Both the position numbers and the translations under genes were made by a program. Shown one piece after another: positions 6,521-13,474 of a stretch of 25,957 nt of DNA (position 1 is its first letter; each line of letters starts with the position of its first letter). Origin of the DNA: CAZQMX01 sp964594965 (GTDB lineage: Bacteria; Patescibacteriota; Minisyncoccia; Portnoybacterales; UBA2143). Where the stretch lies: NCBI GenBank assembly GCA_964594965.1, contig CAZQMX010000009.1:1-25957 (forward strand), in the 5' to 3' direction. Below the pieces are notes generated by a model that ran no database searches, had not been told where the DNA came from, and saw only the letters and a list, made by a program, of their open reading frames with translations.

Positions 6521-6525
6521 TTAGC

Positions 6526-6891
6526 ATGATACAAGCTGGAACAAGATTGAAGGTCGCAGATAATACTGGAGCAAAAATTATCCAGTGTTTTAAGGTTTTA
6601 GGCGGAAGCCGAAGACGTTATGCCCAAATTGGCGACCTTATTGTCGCCTCGGTTAAATCAGCTGAACCGAGAAAAGCAGCCAAGAAAAAGGATATTGTCC
6701 GGGCAACAATTGTTCGTCAGAAAAAAAACTATCGCCGAAAAGATGGTTCATATATCCGTTTTGATGAAAACGCTGCTGTCATAGTTGACGGCTATATTCC
6801 CAAAGGCGGTCGGATTTTCGGACCAGTCCCAAGAGAATTAAAAGAAAAGGGCTTTGATAAGATAGTTTCTCTGGCACCGGAGGTACTTTAA
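6526..6891 (+). CDS. rplN: 50S ribosomal protein L14
   Basis: L14 forms an intersubunit bridge with 16S helix 44 and is the docking site of RsfS. The sequence is highly conserved: MIQAGTRLKVADNTGAKIIQCFKVLGGS, GDLIVASVKSAEPRK, VRATIVRQKKNYRRKDGSYIRFDENAAVIV and RIFGPVPRELKEKGFDKIVSLAPEVL. The length of 121 residues is normal. The ATG follows a compound hairpin element. The stop shares one base with the rplX start (TAATG). Confidence 0.98.
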   Translation: MIQAGTRLKVADNTGAKIIQCFKVLGGSRRRYAQIGDLIVASVKSAEPRKAAKKKDIVRATIVRQKKNYRRKDGSYIRFDENAAVIVDGYIPKGGRIFGPVPRELKEKGFDKIVSLAPEVL

Positions 6892-7196
6892 TGAAAATTA
6901 AAAAAGATGACAATGTTTTAATAATCTCTGGAAAAGACAAGGGTAAAAAAGGAAAAGTCCTTGAGGTTTTTCCGCGTTTGAATAAGATTGCTATCGAGGG
7001 AGTTAATCTCGTCAAGAAACATCGTCGGCCAAAGAGCGAAAAAGAAAAAGGACAGATTATTCAATTACCCAAACCAATTGATGCTTCCAGCGTCAAATTA
7101 GTTTGTCCTAAATGTAATAAGGCCAGCCGGGTCGGATACCGGCTGACAGAAAAAGCTAAATACCGATTTTGTAAAAAATGCAATCAAGAGATATGA
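6891..7196 (+). CDS. rplX: 50S ribosomal protein L24
   Basis: L24 is an assembly initiator near the tunnel exit. The KOW motif is at residues 5-30 (DDNVLIISGKDKGKKGKVLEV), followed by the GVNLVKKHRRP core. The C-terminal part carries two CxxC pairs (CPKC...CKKC), a probable zinc ribbon found in many bacterial L24 proteins. A Shine-Dalgarno-like GGAGG precedes the start by 8 nt inside the end of rplN. It is followed by an AT-rich intergenic repeat. Confidence 0.96.
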   Translation: MKIKKDDNVLIISGKDKGKKGKVLEVFPRLNKIAIEGVNLVKKHRRPKSEKEKGQIIQLPKPIDASSVKLVCPKCNKASRVGYRLTEKAKYRFCKKCNQEI

Positions 7197-7273
7197 ATTA
7201 AGAATTAGGAATTAAGAATTAGGAATAAAATAAAAATTTTGCATGATTCCTGATTCATTATTCATGATTCAAA
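7197..7273. repeat. GAATTAGGAATTAAGAATT repeat, forward copy
   Basis: The rplX-rplE gap is filled by tandem-like AATTAAGAATTAGG words followed by ATTCCTGATTCATTATTCATGATTC. The rplO-secY gap (10303-10373) contains the reverse complement of essentially the same sequence. No gene is seen here. Confidence 0.7.
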
Positions 7274-7276
7274 TCA

Positions 7277-7819
7277 ATGTTACGCCTAAAAGACAAATAT
7301 ACAAAAGAAGTTATGCCAGCAATGAGAGAACGATTTAACTACCGGAATAATTTGGCTGTGCCCAGAATTGAAAAAGTTGTTCTTAACACCGGTTTTAGTC
7401 CGATTACCAGAGATGATAAGTTTCAGGAAGAAATCGCCCAGAATATGGCCATAATTGCCGGTCAGAAACCGTCTTTCCGCCAGGCTAAGAAATCAATCGC
7501 CGGGTTTAAGACCAGGGAAGGGATGAAAGTCGGCTTAGCCGTTACTTTAAGAGGACAAAGAATGTATGATTTTCTAGACAGATTAATTCATATTGTTTTG
7601 CCCAGGGGTCGTGATTTCCGCGGTCTGGATAAAAAGAATATTGACCAAAACGGTAATTTAAATATTGGAATGAAAGAACAGATTGTTTTTCCTGAAATTT
7701 CAGCTGAAAGCGCTAGAAATATTTTTGGCTTTGAGATTGCTGTTGTCACAACAGCTAAAACAAAAAAAGAAGGAAAAGAATTATTCAAGTTATTAGGTTT
7801 TCCTATTAAGTTTAAATAA
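7277..7819 (+). CDS. rplE: 50S ribosomal protein L5
   Basis: L5 binds 5S rRNA and contacts the P-site tRNA. Motifs include the MRERFNYRNNLAVPRIEKVVLNTGF start, AGQKPSFRQAKKSIAGFKTREGMKVGLAVTLRG, the PRGRDFRGL loop and EISAESARNIFGFEIAVVTTAKT. At 180 residues it is the usual length. The start follows an AT-rich repeat and no Shine-Dalgarno is seen. The stop lies 2 nt before the rpsZ ATG. Confidence 0.97.
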   Translation: MLRLKDKYTKEVMPAMRERFNYRNNLAVPRIEKVVLNTGFSPITRDDKFQEEIAQNMAIIAGQKPSFRQAKKSIAGFKTREGMKVGLAVTLRGQRMYDFLDRLIHIVLPRGRDFRGLDKKNIDQNGNLNIGMKEQIVFPEISAESARNIFGFEIAVVTTAKTKKEGKELFKLLGFPIKFK

Positions 7820-7821
7820 TT

Positions 7822-8007
7822 ATGGCTAAGAAATCAGTTATTGCCAGAGCGAATAAGAAACCAAAGTTTTCAACCCGGATAGTCCGGCGCTGCTTTCGCT
7901 GTGGCAGAAAAAGAGGGTATTTTAAGAAATTTGGCCTTTGTCGAATTTGTTTCCGGGAATTAGCCAACCGGGGAGAAATTCCAGGGGTTAAAAAATCATC
8001 ATGGTAG
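7822..8007 (+). CDS. rpsZ: 30S ribosomal protein S14, zinc-binding type (S14Z)
   Basis: The short zinc-binding form of S14 has 61 residues. The MAKKSVIARANKKPKF start leads into a CFRC...CRIC four-cysteine zinc site (CxxC pairs separated by about 12 residues) and the conserved FRELANRGEIPGVKKSSW end. It is placed between rplE and rpsH as usual and overlaps rpsH by 7 nt. Confidence 0.97.
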   Translation: MAKKSVIARANKKPKFSTRIVRRCFRCGRKRGYFKKFGLCRICFRELANRGEIPGVKKSSW

Positions 8008-8390
8008 ATCCAATTTCAGACATGTTGACCAGAATAAGGAATGCTCAATCGGTTAATCACGAAAGAGTTGACTTTCCCTATTCTAAAATTAAACTGGAAA
8101 TAGCCAAGGCTCTGGAAAGAGAGAATTTTATTGGCCGGATAGAAACCAAGGGAAGAAAGACTAAAAGAATAATAGAAATTGTTTTGAAATACAGGAAAGA
8201 CCGACCGATGATAATTAAGATTAAAAGAATAAGCAAGCCGGGCAAAAGAATCTATATTAAAAAAGATGAGATTAGGCCGATTAGGCAGGATTACGGTATT
8301 AGTATCATTTCAACTCCTTCTGGAGTAATGAGCAACAGAGAGGCAAGAAAGAAAGGTCTGGGCGGAGAAGTAATTTGCGAGGTTTGGTAA
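8001..8390 (+). CDS. rpsH: 30S ribosomal protein S8
   Basis: S8 is a central-domain 16S rRNA binder and, in E. coli, the spc-operon repressor. Motifs are DPISDMLTRIRNAQSVNHERVDFPYSKIK at the N terminus and YGISIISTPSGVMSNREARKKGLGGEVICEVW at the C terminus. The length of 129 residues is normal. The start lies inside the end of rpsZ, and 4 nt separate the stop from rplF. Confidence 0.98.
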   Translation: MVDPISDMLTRIRNAQSVNHERVDFPYSKIKLEIAKALERENFIGRIETKGRKTKRIIEIVLKYRKDRPMIIKIKRISKPGKRIYIKKDEIRPIRQDYGISIISTPSGVMSNREARKKGLGGEVICEVW

Positions 8391-8394
8391 AATT

Positions 8395-8949
8395 ATGAGT
8401 AGAATAGGTAAAAAGACAATTGAAATTCCCCAGGGCGTTGAAGTTAAGTTAACGGACAGGTTAACCGGCAGAGAAGTTAAAGTTAAGGGTCCAAAAGGAG
8501 AATTAACCCAGTTAATTCCATTAGAACTGGAAGTTTCCTTAGAGGAAAAAGAATTAAAAGTTTCGCCTCGGAGAAAAACCAAGAATTCAGCCGCTTTATG
8601 GGGGCTTTGGCGGAGTTTAATTTCTAATATGATTGAAGGGGTAACAGAGGGATTTGAGAAAAAACTGGAAGTCAACGGAGTTGGCTACCGTGTTAATCTA
8701 GAAGGTAAAAAACTGGTCCTACATCTCGGTTTTTCCCATCCGATAGAAATAGAGGCACCCGAAGGAATTGAATTTAAAGTTGAAAAGAACCTTATTAGTG
8801 TTTCCGGAATTGACAAGCAGTTAGTCGGTCAGATAGCGGCAAAAATTAGAAGCAAGAAAAAGCCAGAACCCTATAAGGGCAAGGGAATAAAATACATTGA
8901 TGAGGTTATTAGAAGAAAAGCCGGCAAAAAGACGGTTGGAACAGAGTAG
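8395..8949 (+). CDS. rplF: 50S ribosomal protein L6
   Basis: L6 lies near the factor-binding stalk base. It shows the MSRIGKKTIEIPQGVEV start, VKGPKGELT, the EGVTEGFEKKLEVNGVGYRV strand, and a second-domain end EPYKGKGIKYIDEVIRRKAGK. The length of 184 residues is normal. It runs into rplR with 4 nt between stop and start. Confidence 0.98.
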   Translation: MSRIGKKTIEIPQGVEVKLTDRLTGREVKVKGPKGELTQLIPLELEVSLEEKELKVSPRRKTKNSAALWGLWRSLISNMIEGVTEGFEKKLEVNGVGYRVNLEGKKLVLHLGFSHPIEIEAPEGIEFKVEKNLISVSGIDKQLVGQIAAKIRSKKKPEPYKGKGIKYIDEVIRRKAGKKTVGTE

Positions 8950-8953
8950 AAAC

Positions 8954-9298
8954 ATGCGAAAAAAACAAGAAAAAGCGCGTCAGCGCTCCAAAAGAACAAG
9001 AACAAAGATAAAAGAGACAAGTAATCGTCTTCGACTTTCGGTTTTTCGGAGTAATAAGCATATTAGTGCTCAAATAATTGATGATAGCCAGAAGAAAACT
9101 TTAGTTAGCGTCAATGATTTGAAAATTAAAGGGAAAATGACTAAAACAGAAACTGCCCTGGAAGTTGGCAAATTAATTGCCCAGGAAGCGAATAAGAAGA
9201 AAATTAAAGAAGTTGTTTTTGATAGAGGAAAATACAGGTATCATGGTCGGATTAAGGCTTTGGCTGAAGGCGCCAGAGAAGGAGGACTAGAGTTCTAA
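8954..9298 (+). CDS. rplR: 50S ribosomal protein L18
   Basis: L18 binds 5S rRNA in the central protuberance. The motifs RLRLSVFRSNKHISAQIIDD, VGKLIAQEANKKKIKEVVFDRGKYRYHGRIKALAEGAREGGLEF are family-typical. An in-frame ATG upstream at 8897 would read through the rplF C terminus, so MRKKQEKARQRSKRTRTKIK at 8954 is the likely start, giving 114 residues. An AT-rich inverted repeat follows. Confidence 0.96.
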   Translation: MRKKQEKARQRSKRTRTKIKETSNRLRLSVFRSNKHISAQIIDDSQKKTLVSVNDLKIKGKMTKTETALEVGKLIAQEANKKKIKEVVFDRGKYRYHGRIKALAEGAREGGLEF

Positions 9299-9400
9299 TT
9301 TTTAATTTCTAATTTCTAAACAATTTCTAATGATTTAATTATTAAATTAATAAATTAAAGAATTGTTTGAAAATTGAAAATTGGAAATTGAAAATTAATT
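9299..9400. repeat. AATTGAAAATT inverted repeat (rpsE leader)
   Basis: The left arm (TTTTTAATTTCTAATTTCTAA, then AAACAATT) and the right arm (AATTGTTTGAAAATT, then GAAAATTGGAAATT) are inverse complements around an AT-only centre. Similar AAAATTGAAAATT words occur between thrS and dnaE. It fills the rplR-rpsE gap and ends next to the rpsE ATG. Confidence 0.65.
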
Positions 9401-9403
9401 AAT

Positions 9404-9883
9404 ATGGTTTTTAAAAAACAGGCAGAAAAAAGTGAATATGAACAGAAGTTACTGGACGTCGCCAGAGTAGTTAGGGTTGTTGCCGGTGGCCGTCGATTTC
9501 GCTTCCGGGCAGTTATGGTTATTGGCGACAGGGGAGGCAAAGTTGGTGTTGGTGTCAGCAAAGGACAGGATGTTAGTTTAGCGGTTGAAAAAGCGGTTGC
9601 TCGCGCCAGAAAGAGTATAATCAAGGTTCCGATTATCAACGGAACGATTCCTCATCAGGTTGAGGCCAAATTCAGTACCGCTCGGGTAATCTTAAAGCCA
9701 GCTGCTAAAGGAAGAGGAATTGTTGCTGGTGGAGCAGTCCGGGTTGTTTGTGATTTAGCTGGTATCGAAAACCTTTCCGGAAAGATTGTCGGTAAGACGA
9801 GGAATAAGCTTAATAATGCTAGGGCGACAATCAAGGCCTTAGAAAGCCTAGAAAAACATGCAAATACATCAACTAAAACCTAA
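9404..9883 (+). CDS. rpsE: 30S ribosomal protein S5
   Basis: S5 acts in mRNA entry and decoding fidelity. The N-terminal dsRNA-binding-like domain has VVAGGRRFRFRAVMVIGDRGGKVGVGVSKGQDVSLAVEKA. The C-terminal domain has KAAKGRGIVAGGAVRVV and a GKTRNKLNNARATIKALESL end. It has 159 residues. The last 26 nt overlap rplO, so rpmD (L30), which usually sits between the two, is absent. L30 absence is a known trait of CPR bacteria. Confidence 0.97.
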   Translation: MVFKKQAEKSEYEQKLLDVARVVRVVAGGRRFRFRAVMVIGDRGGKVGVGVSKGQDVSLAVEKAVARARKSIIKVPIINGTIPHQVEAKFSTARVILKPAAKGRGIVAGGAVRVVCDLAGIENLSGKIVGKTRNKLNNARATIKALESLEKHANTSTKT

Positions 9884-10316
9884 ATACCAGAAAAAGAATC
9901 GTAAAAGGGTTGGCCGGGGCGGAAAAAAAGGCACTTATTCAGGCAGAGGAATGAAAGGCCAAAAATCCCGGGCAGGCAAAAAGCCTCGTCCTGGTTTTGC
10001 CGGCGGTGATACATCCTTAATTAAACGGCTGCCAAAACAAAAAGGTTCGGTTGGCAAGGTTCCAATTAGAAGAGGAGTTAAACCCCAGAGAGTCAAACCG
10101 GTTATCTTTAATTTGTCGGAAATTGAAAAACTCTTTAAGAGCGGAGAAATTGTTTCGCCCAAGACCTTGCTGGAAAAGGGTTTGATTAGTAAAATGAAAG
10201 GAAGAATACCAAAAGTTAAAATACTCGGTCAAGGGAAACTGAAGAAAAATCTTAAGTTTGTGAGAGTCAAATTATCAAAAAGCGTCAAAGAAAAGGTTAA
10301 GATGAATAATGAATAA
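9858..10316 (+). CDS. rplO: 50S ribosomal protein L15
   Basis: L15 is a late 50S assembly protein. The glycine/basic N-terminal tail (KRVGRGGKKGTYSGRGMKGQKSRAGKKPRPGFAGGD) and the C-terminal KVKILGQGKLKKNLKF strand identify it. It has 152 residues. The start MQIHQLKPK matches the family and lies 26 nt inside rpsE. The final MNNE residues come from an ATGAATAATGAATAATG stretch belonging to the following intergenic repeat, so the stop codon itself is repeat-derived. Confidence 0.96.
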   Translation: MQIHQLKPKYQKKNRKRVGRGGKKGTYSGRGMKGQKSRAGKKPRPGFAGGDTSLIKRLPKQKGSVGKVPIRRGVKPQRVKPVIFNLSEIEKLFKSGEIVSPKTLLEKGLISKMKGRIPKVKILGQGKLKKNLKFVRVKLSKSVKEKVKMNNE

Positions 10317-10373
10317 TGAATCAGGAATCAAGTATAAAATTCATAATTCTTGATTCTTAATTCCTAATTCTAA
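10303..10373. repeat. GAATTAGGAATTAAGAATT repeat, inverted copy
   Basis: The sequence from ATGAATAATGAATAATG to CTTAATTCCTAATTC is close to the reverse complement of 7197-7273. It covers the last codons of rplO and the rplO-secY gap; the secY ATG follows an A run. Confidence 0.7.
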
Positions 10374-10379
10374 AAAAAA

Positions 10380-11663
10380 ATGAAGTGGTTGGATAAAATT
10401 ATTCAAATATTTAAGATTAAGGATTTACGCAAAAAAATCTTCTTTGTTTTAATGATTCTGGTTGTTTTCAGGATTGCGGCCAATGTTCCTGTCCCCGGAA
10501 TTGACACAGAACAATTAAGACAGTTCTTTTCCAATAACCAGTTATTTGGTCTTTTAAATATTTTTACCGGTGGAGCAATGAGCAATCTTTCTATTGTCAT
10601 GCTTGGCTTGGGTCCGTACATTACTGCTACGATTATTATGCAGCTTCTGACCATGATTTTCCCTCAATTAGAAGCAATTTACAAAGAAGAAGGCGAAGCT
10701 GGCCGACAGAAGTTTAATCAGTATGGCCGGATGCTGGCTGTTCCTTTAGCCGCTCTTCAATCATACGCTATGCTGACACTTTTAAGCCGACAGGGTGTTT
10801 TGGGGCCTTTAACCACGAATCAATGGGTAATTTCGATAACAGTTATCACGGCCGGAGCATTGTTTTTAATGTGGCTGGGAGAACTCATTTCAGAAAAAGG
10901 CATTGGCAATGGTATTTCTCTTTTAATTTTTGCCGGAATTGTTTCAAGAGTTCCTCTTTCAATCAGAGAGTTAGTTGCGACTTATGATCCCTCCAAGATC
11001 CCATCTTATTTGGCCTTCCTTGCCCTGGCTTTAATCATTACCGCCGGGGTCGTCGTTATTACTGAAGGCAGAAGAAATATCCCGGTCTCATATGCCAAAA
11101 GGGTCCGGGGGAATAAGATTTATGGCGGAGTTTCAACTTATCTGCCCTTAAATGTTAATCCAGCCGGAGTTATTCCAATCATTTTCGCTCTTTCAATTAT
11201 GCTTTTCCCGGGTATGGTCGCCAACTTTTTAAGCGGTTCAAGTACTGCCTGGATAGCTAATCTTGCCCAGATTGTTAACAATCTTTTCCAGAATCCCTGG
11301 TTTTATGGCGCCGCCTATTTCGCCCTAGTCGTCCTCTTTACATATTTCTACACGGCTGTTACTTTTGACCCGAAAAATATTGCTAACAATCTTCAGAAAA
11401 TGGGCGGGTTTGTTCCGGGTATCCGGCCAGGGAGACCGACCTCTGACTTTTTGTACTTTATCCTTAACAGGGTTCTTCTTTTTGGAGCAATCTTCTTGGG
11501 AACAATTGCGGTTTTGCCGTCAGTTGTCCAGGGGGCAACCGGTATTACTGCTTTTGGTTTTGCTATTGGCGGAACCGCTCTTCTGATTGTTGTTTCGGTT
11601 GTCCTGGAAATGATGCGACAAATTAACTCTCAATTAACCATGAGAGAATACGAAGGAATTTAA
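10380..11663 (+). CDS. secY: Protein translocase subunit SecY
   Basis: SecY is the channel of the Sec translocon, with ten membrane helices. The 427-residue protein begins KIFKIKDLRKKIFFVLMILVVFRIAANVPVPGID (helix 1). It has the plug region FTGGAMSNLSI, the conserved GEAGRQKFNQYGR loop, ISEKGIGNGISLLIFAGI, and the cytoplasmic C5 loop with RPGRPTSDFLYFILNR. It ends MREYEGI. The position after rplO is classical. The stop codon is the first part of compound element copy 5. Confidence 0.98.
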   Translation: MKWLDKIIQIFKIKDLRKKIFFVLMILVVFRIAANVPVPGIDTEQLRQFFSNNQLFGLLNIFTGGAMSNLSIVMLGLGPYITATIIMQLLTMIFPQLEAIYKEEGEAGRQKFNQYGRMLAVPLAALQSYAMLTLLSRQGVLGPLTTNQWVISITVITAGALFLMWLGELISEKGIGNGISLLIFAGIVSRVPLSIRELVATYDPSKIPSYLAFLALALIITAGVVVITEGRRNIPVSYAKRVRGNKIYGGVSTYLPLNVNPAGVIPIIFALSIMLFPGMVANFLSGSSTAWIANLAQIVNNLFQNPWFYGAAYFALVVLFTYFYTAVTFDPKNIANNLQKMGGFVPGIRPGRPTSDFLYFILNRVLLFGAIFLGTIAVLPSVVQGATGITAFGFAIGGTALLIVVSVVLEMMRQINSQLTMREYEGI

Positions 11664-11727
11664 GGGCTTTGTCAAAATTTTCTTTTGAAATTTTGTGACA
11701 AAACCTTACCCCGCTGTATAGCGGGGT
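11662..11727 (+). repeat. Compound hairpin element, short form copy 5 (secY-adk)
   Basis: It starts on the secY stop with TTTAAGGGCTTTGTC, as copy 3 does. The variable stem is CAAAATTT/AAATTTTG, closed by ACAAAACCTT. The GC hairpin is reduced to ACCCCGC-TGTATA-GCGGGGT (11708-11727). The terminal AT hairpin is missing, and the adk ATG follows 14 nt later. Confidence 0.85.
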
Positions 11728-11741
11728 GGAAACATTCTTTT

Positions 11742-12401
11742 ATGAATAATTCTAGAATTATAATTTTGTTAGGCCGTTCCGGGAGCGGCAAGGGCACTCA
11801 GGCCAAACTTCTAATTAAAGAGTTTGGTTTTGACTATTTTGGCAGCGGAAAACTGCTCAGAAAAAGGATGGAAACCAAAGATTTCACCGGCAAAAAGCTG
11901 GCCGGTTTTGTTAATAAGGGAATTTTAGCTCCAACCTGGATGGTTTTTAACATTTGGACCAGGGAATTGGAAAAATTCAGAAACAAGAAAAATTCCAAAG
12001 GAATCATTATTGACGGCAGCCCAAGGAAAGTTTTTGAAGCTGAATTAATGGATGCCGCCTTTAACTGGTTTGAGTTGGAGAATATTAAGGTTGTCCTGAT
12101 TGATATTTCAAAGAAAGAGGCTTTTGACCGCTTGACTAAAAGAAGATACTGCAAAATGTGCGGTCGGATTATTCCCTGGACAGGCTCTTTTAAGAGTTTG
12201 AAAGTTTGCGATCAGTGCTCCGGAGAATTGGAGACCAGAGCTGATGATACGCCTGAATCGATTAATGCCCGGATGGAATTTTTCAAAAAAGAAGTTGAAC
12301 CAGTAATCAAGTATTACCAGAAACAGAAGAGATTAGTTAAAATTGATGGTGAAAAAACCATTGAAGATGTTTATCGGGATGTTAAGAAAGCAGTTCAATG
12401 A
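11742..12401 (+). CDS. adk: Adenylate kinase (divergent), zinc-LID type
   Basis: Adenylate kinase interconverts ATP + AMP and 2 ADP in the cytoplasm. The P-loop GRSGSGKGTQAK is at residues 11-22. The LID carries a four-cysteine zinc site (RRYCKMCG...CDQCSG) followed by TRADDTPESINARM. Several AMP-site residues deviate: the usual STGDMLR is FGSGKLLR, and DGFPRT is DGSPRK. The protein is thus a divergent Adk or a related nucleoside monophosphate kinase. The start at 11742 is chosen because an upstream in-frame ATG at 11685 would translate the repeat. The length is 219 residues. It overlaps map by 4 nt, in the conserved secY-adk-map order. Confidence 0.88.
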   Translation: MNNSRIIILLGRSGSGKGTQAKLLIKEFGFDYFGSGKLLRKRMETKDFTGKKLAGFVNKGILAPTWMVFNIWTRELEKFRNKKNSKGIIIDGSPRKVFEAELMDAAFNWFELENIKVVLIDISKKEAFDRLTKRRYCKMCGRIIPWTGSFKSLKVCDQCSGELETRADDTPESINARMEFFKKEVEPVIKYYQKQKRLVKIDGEKTIEDVYRDVKKAVQ

Positions 12402-13135
12402 TTAAGACAAAAGAGGAAATTGAAATAATGGGGGAGGGTGGAAAAATCCTGGCCAGGATTATGAGAGAATTAAAAAACAGGGTTAAACCGGGAATTTCTA
12501 CCCAGGAATTAGATAAGGTCGCTGACGACCTTATTTTCTCTTCCGGCGCCCAACCGGCTTTTAAGGGTTATCGGGGGTTTCCTAATGCCTTATGTACTTC
12601 AATCAATCAAGAGATTGTTCATGCTGTTCCATCTAATCGCCAATTAAAAGAAGGCGATATTTTAAGTCTGGATTTAGGCATTCTTTATAAAGGCTTTAAC
12701 GCCGATATGGCCATAACAATGCCAATTGGTTCAATTGACCCGGAAGTTAATCGATTAATCAAGGTAACAAAAAAAGCTCTGCGAAGAGCAATTGCCAGAA
12801 CAAAACTTGGTAAAACCATTGGCGATATTGGCCATGCTATTGAAAAGCATATTAAAGACCAGGGATTTGATGTTATCCGCGATTTATGTGGGCATGGCAT
12901 TGGCAGAAAAATCCATGAAAATCCGGAAATTCCTAATTTCGGCCAAAGACACAAAGGAATAGAATTAAAACCGGGTATGGTATTGGCTATTGAGCCAATG
13001 GCAACCATGGGTAAGCCTGGAATTAAAAAAAGCCCGGATGGGCATGCTTATATGACAAAAGACGGAAGTATCTCAGCTCATTTCGAACACACTATCGCCG
13101 TGACAGAAAAAGGGCCAAGAGTTTTGACAGAGTAG
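12398..13135 (+). CDS. map: Methionine aminopeptidase, type I
   Basis: The enzyme removes the initiator methionine from nascent proteins. The metal-site residues of the pita-bread fold are visible in order: the two aspartates in LSLDLGILYKGFNADMAITM, histidine in DLCGHGIGRKIHE, glutamate in VLAIEPMA and glutamate in HFEHTIAV. The substrate-site histidine is in INQEIVHAVP. The length of 245 residues is typical for the short type I form. The start overlaps adk by ATGA. It ends 3 nt from the stop of the convergent minus-strand gene. The usual infA/rpmJ/rpsM genes do not follow. Confidence 0.97.
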   Translation: MIKTKEEIEIMGEGGKILARIMRELKNRVKPGISTQELDKVADDLIFSSGAQPAFKGYRGFPNALCTSINQEIVHAVPSNRQLKEGDILSLDLGILYKGFNADMAITMPIGSIDPEVNRLIKVTKKALRRAIARTKLGKTIGDIGHAIEKHIKDQGFDVIRDLCGHGIGRKIHENPEIPNFGQRHKGIELKPGMVLAIEPMATMGKPGIKKSPDGHAYMTKDGSISAHFEHTIAVTEKGPRVLTE

Positions 13136-13138
13136 TGC

Positions 13139-13432
13139 TTATGTTCCTTTTATATTTAGTTTTAGTTCTAATCTTTCAATTCTTTTTTCTAGTAATTTTA
13201 GTTCGTAATATGGAGCCAATCTGTCTAATTTGTCTTTGACTTCCATCGCATCGTTTAATAAGTGGCCCTGACCGGCTTTGAGGGCGACTATTTCCTGATT
13301 GATTTTTTCAAAACGTTTATCAATGCTATCAAAACGCTTATCAACTTTTTCAAAGCGATTATCAACGTTTTCAAATCCTCGTTGAACCATTCTGGCTAAA
13401 ACTTCATTGGTGATTTCTTTTTTCTTTGGCAT
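13139..13432 (-). CDS. Small heptad-repeat coiled-coil protein
   Basis: A 97-residue hypothetical protein. Residues 19-46 are four 7-residue repeats, GFENVDN, RFEKVDK, RFDSIDK, RFEKINQ, giving an F-x2-[VI]-D heptad pattern typical of a coiled coil. A second amphipathic region (LDRLAPYYELKLLEKRIERLELKL) forms the C terminus. There is no membrane segment or signal peptide. It is probably an oligomeric structural or adaptor protein; function unknown. A promoter TTGACA/TAAACT ends 9 nt before the ATG, so it may be transcribed alone with almost no leader, although thrS lies just upstream on the same strand. Confidence 0.8.
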   Translation of the reverse strand: MPKKKEITNEVLARMVQRGFENVDNRFEKVDKRFDSIDKRFEKINQEIVALKAGQGHLLNDAMEVKDKLDRLAPYYELKLLEKRIERLELKLNIKGT

Positions 13433-13441
13433 ATACTTTAT

Positions 13442-13469
13442 AGTTTATAAGAATAAAAAATAATGTCAA
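13442..13469 (-). promoter_or_regulatory. Promoter of the coiled-coil gene, near-leaderless
   Basis: On the minus strand, -35 TTGACA (13464-13469), a 16-nt spacer and -10 TAAACT (13442-13447) are followed by 9 nt and then the ATG. The expected start site is within 1-3 nt of the start codon. Confidence 0.55.
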
Positions 13470-13474
13470 ACGGG

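Noticed and set aside
11685..11741. Upstream in-frame start for adk adding 19 residues
   Set aside because: The extra residues are a translation of the repeat hairpin; the family P-loop spacing fits the start at 11742.
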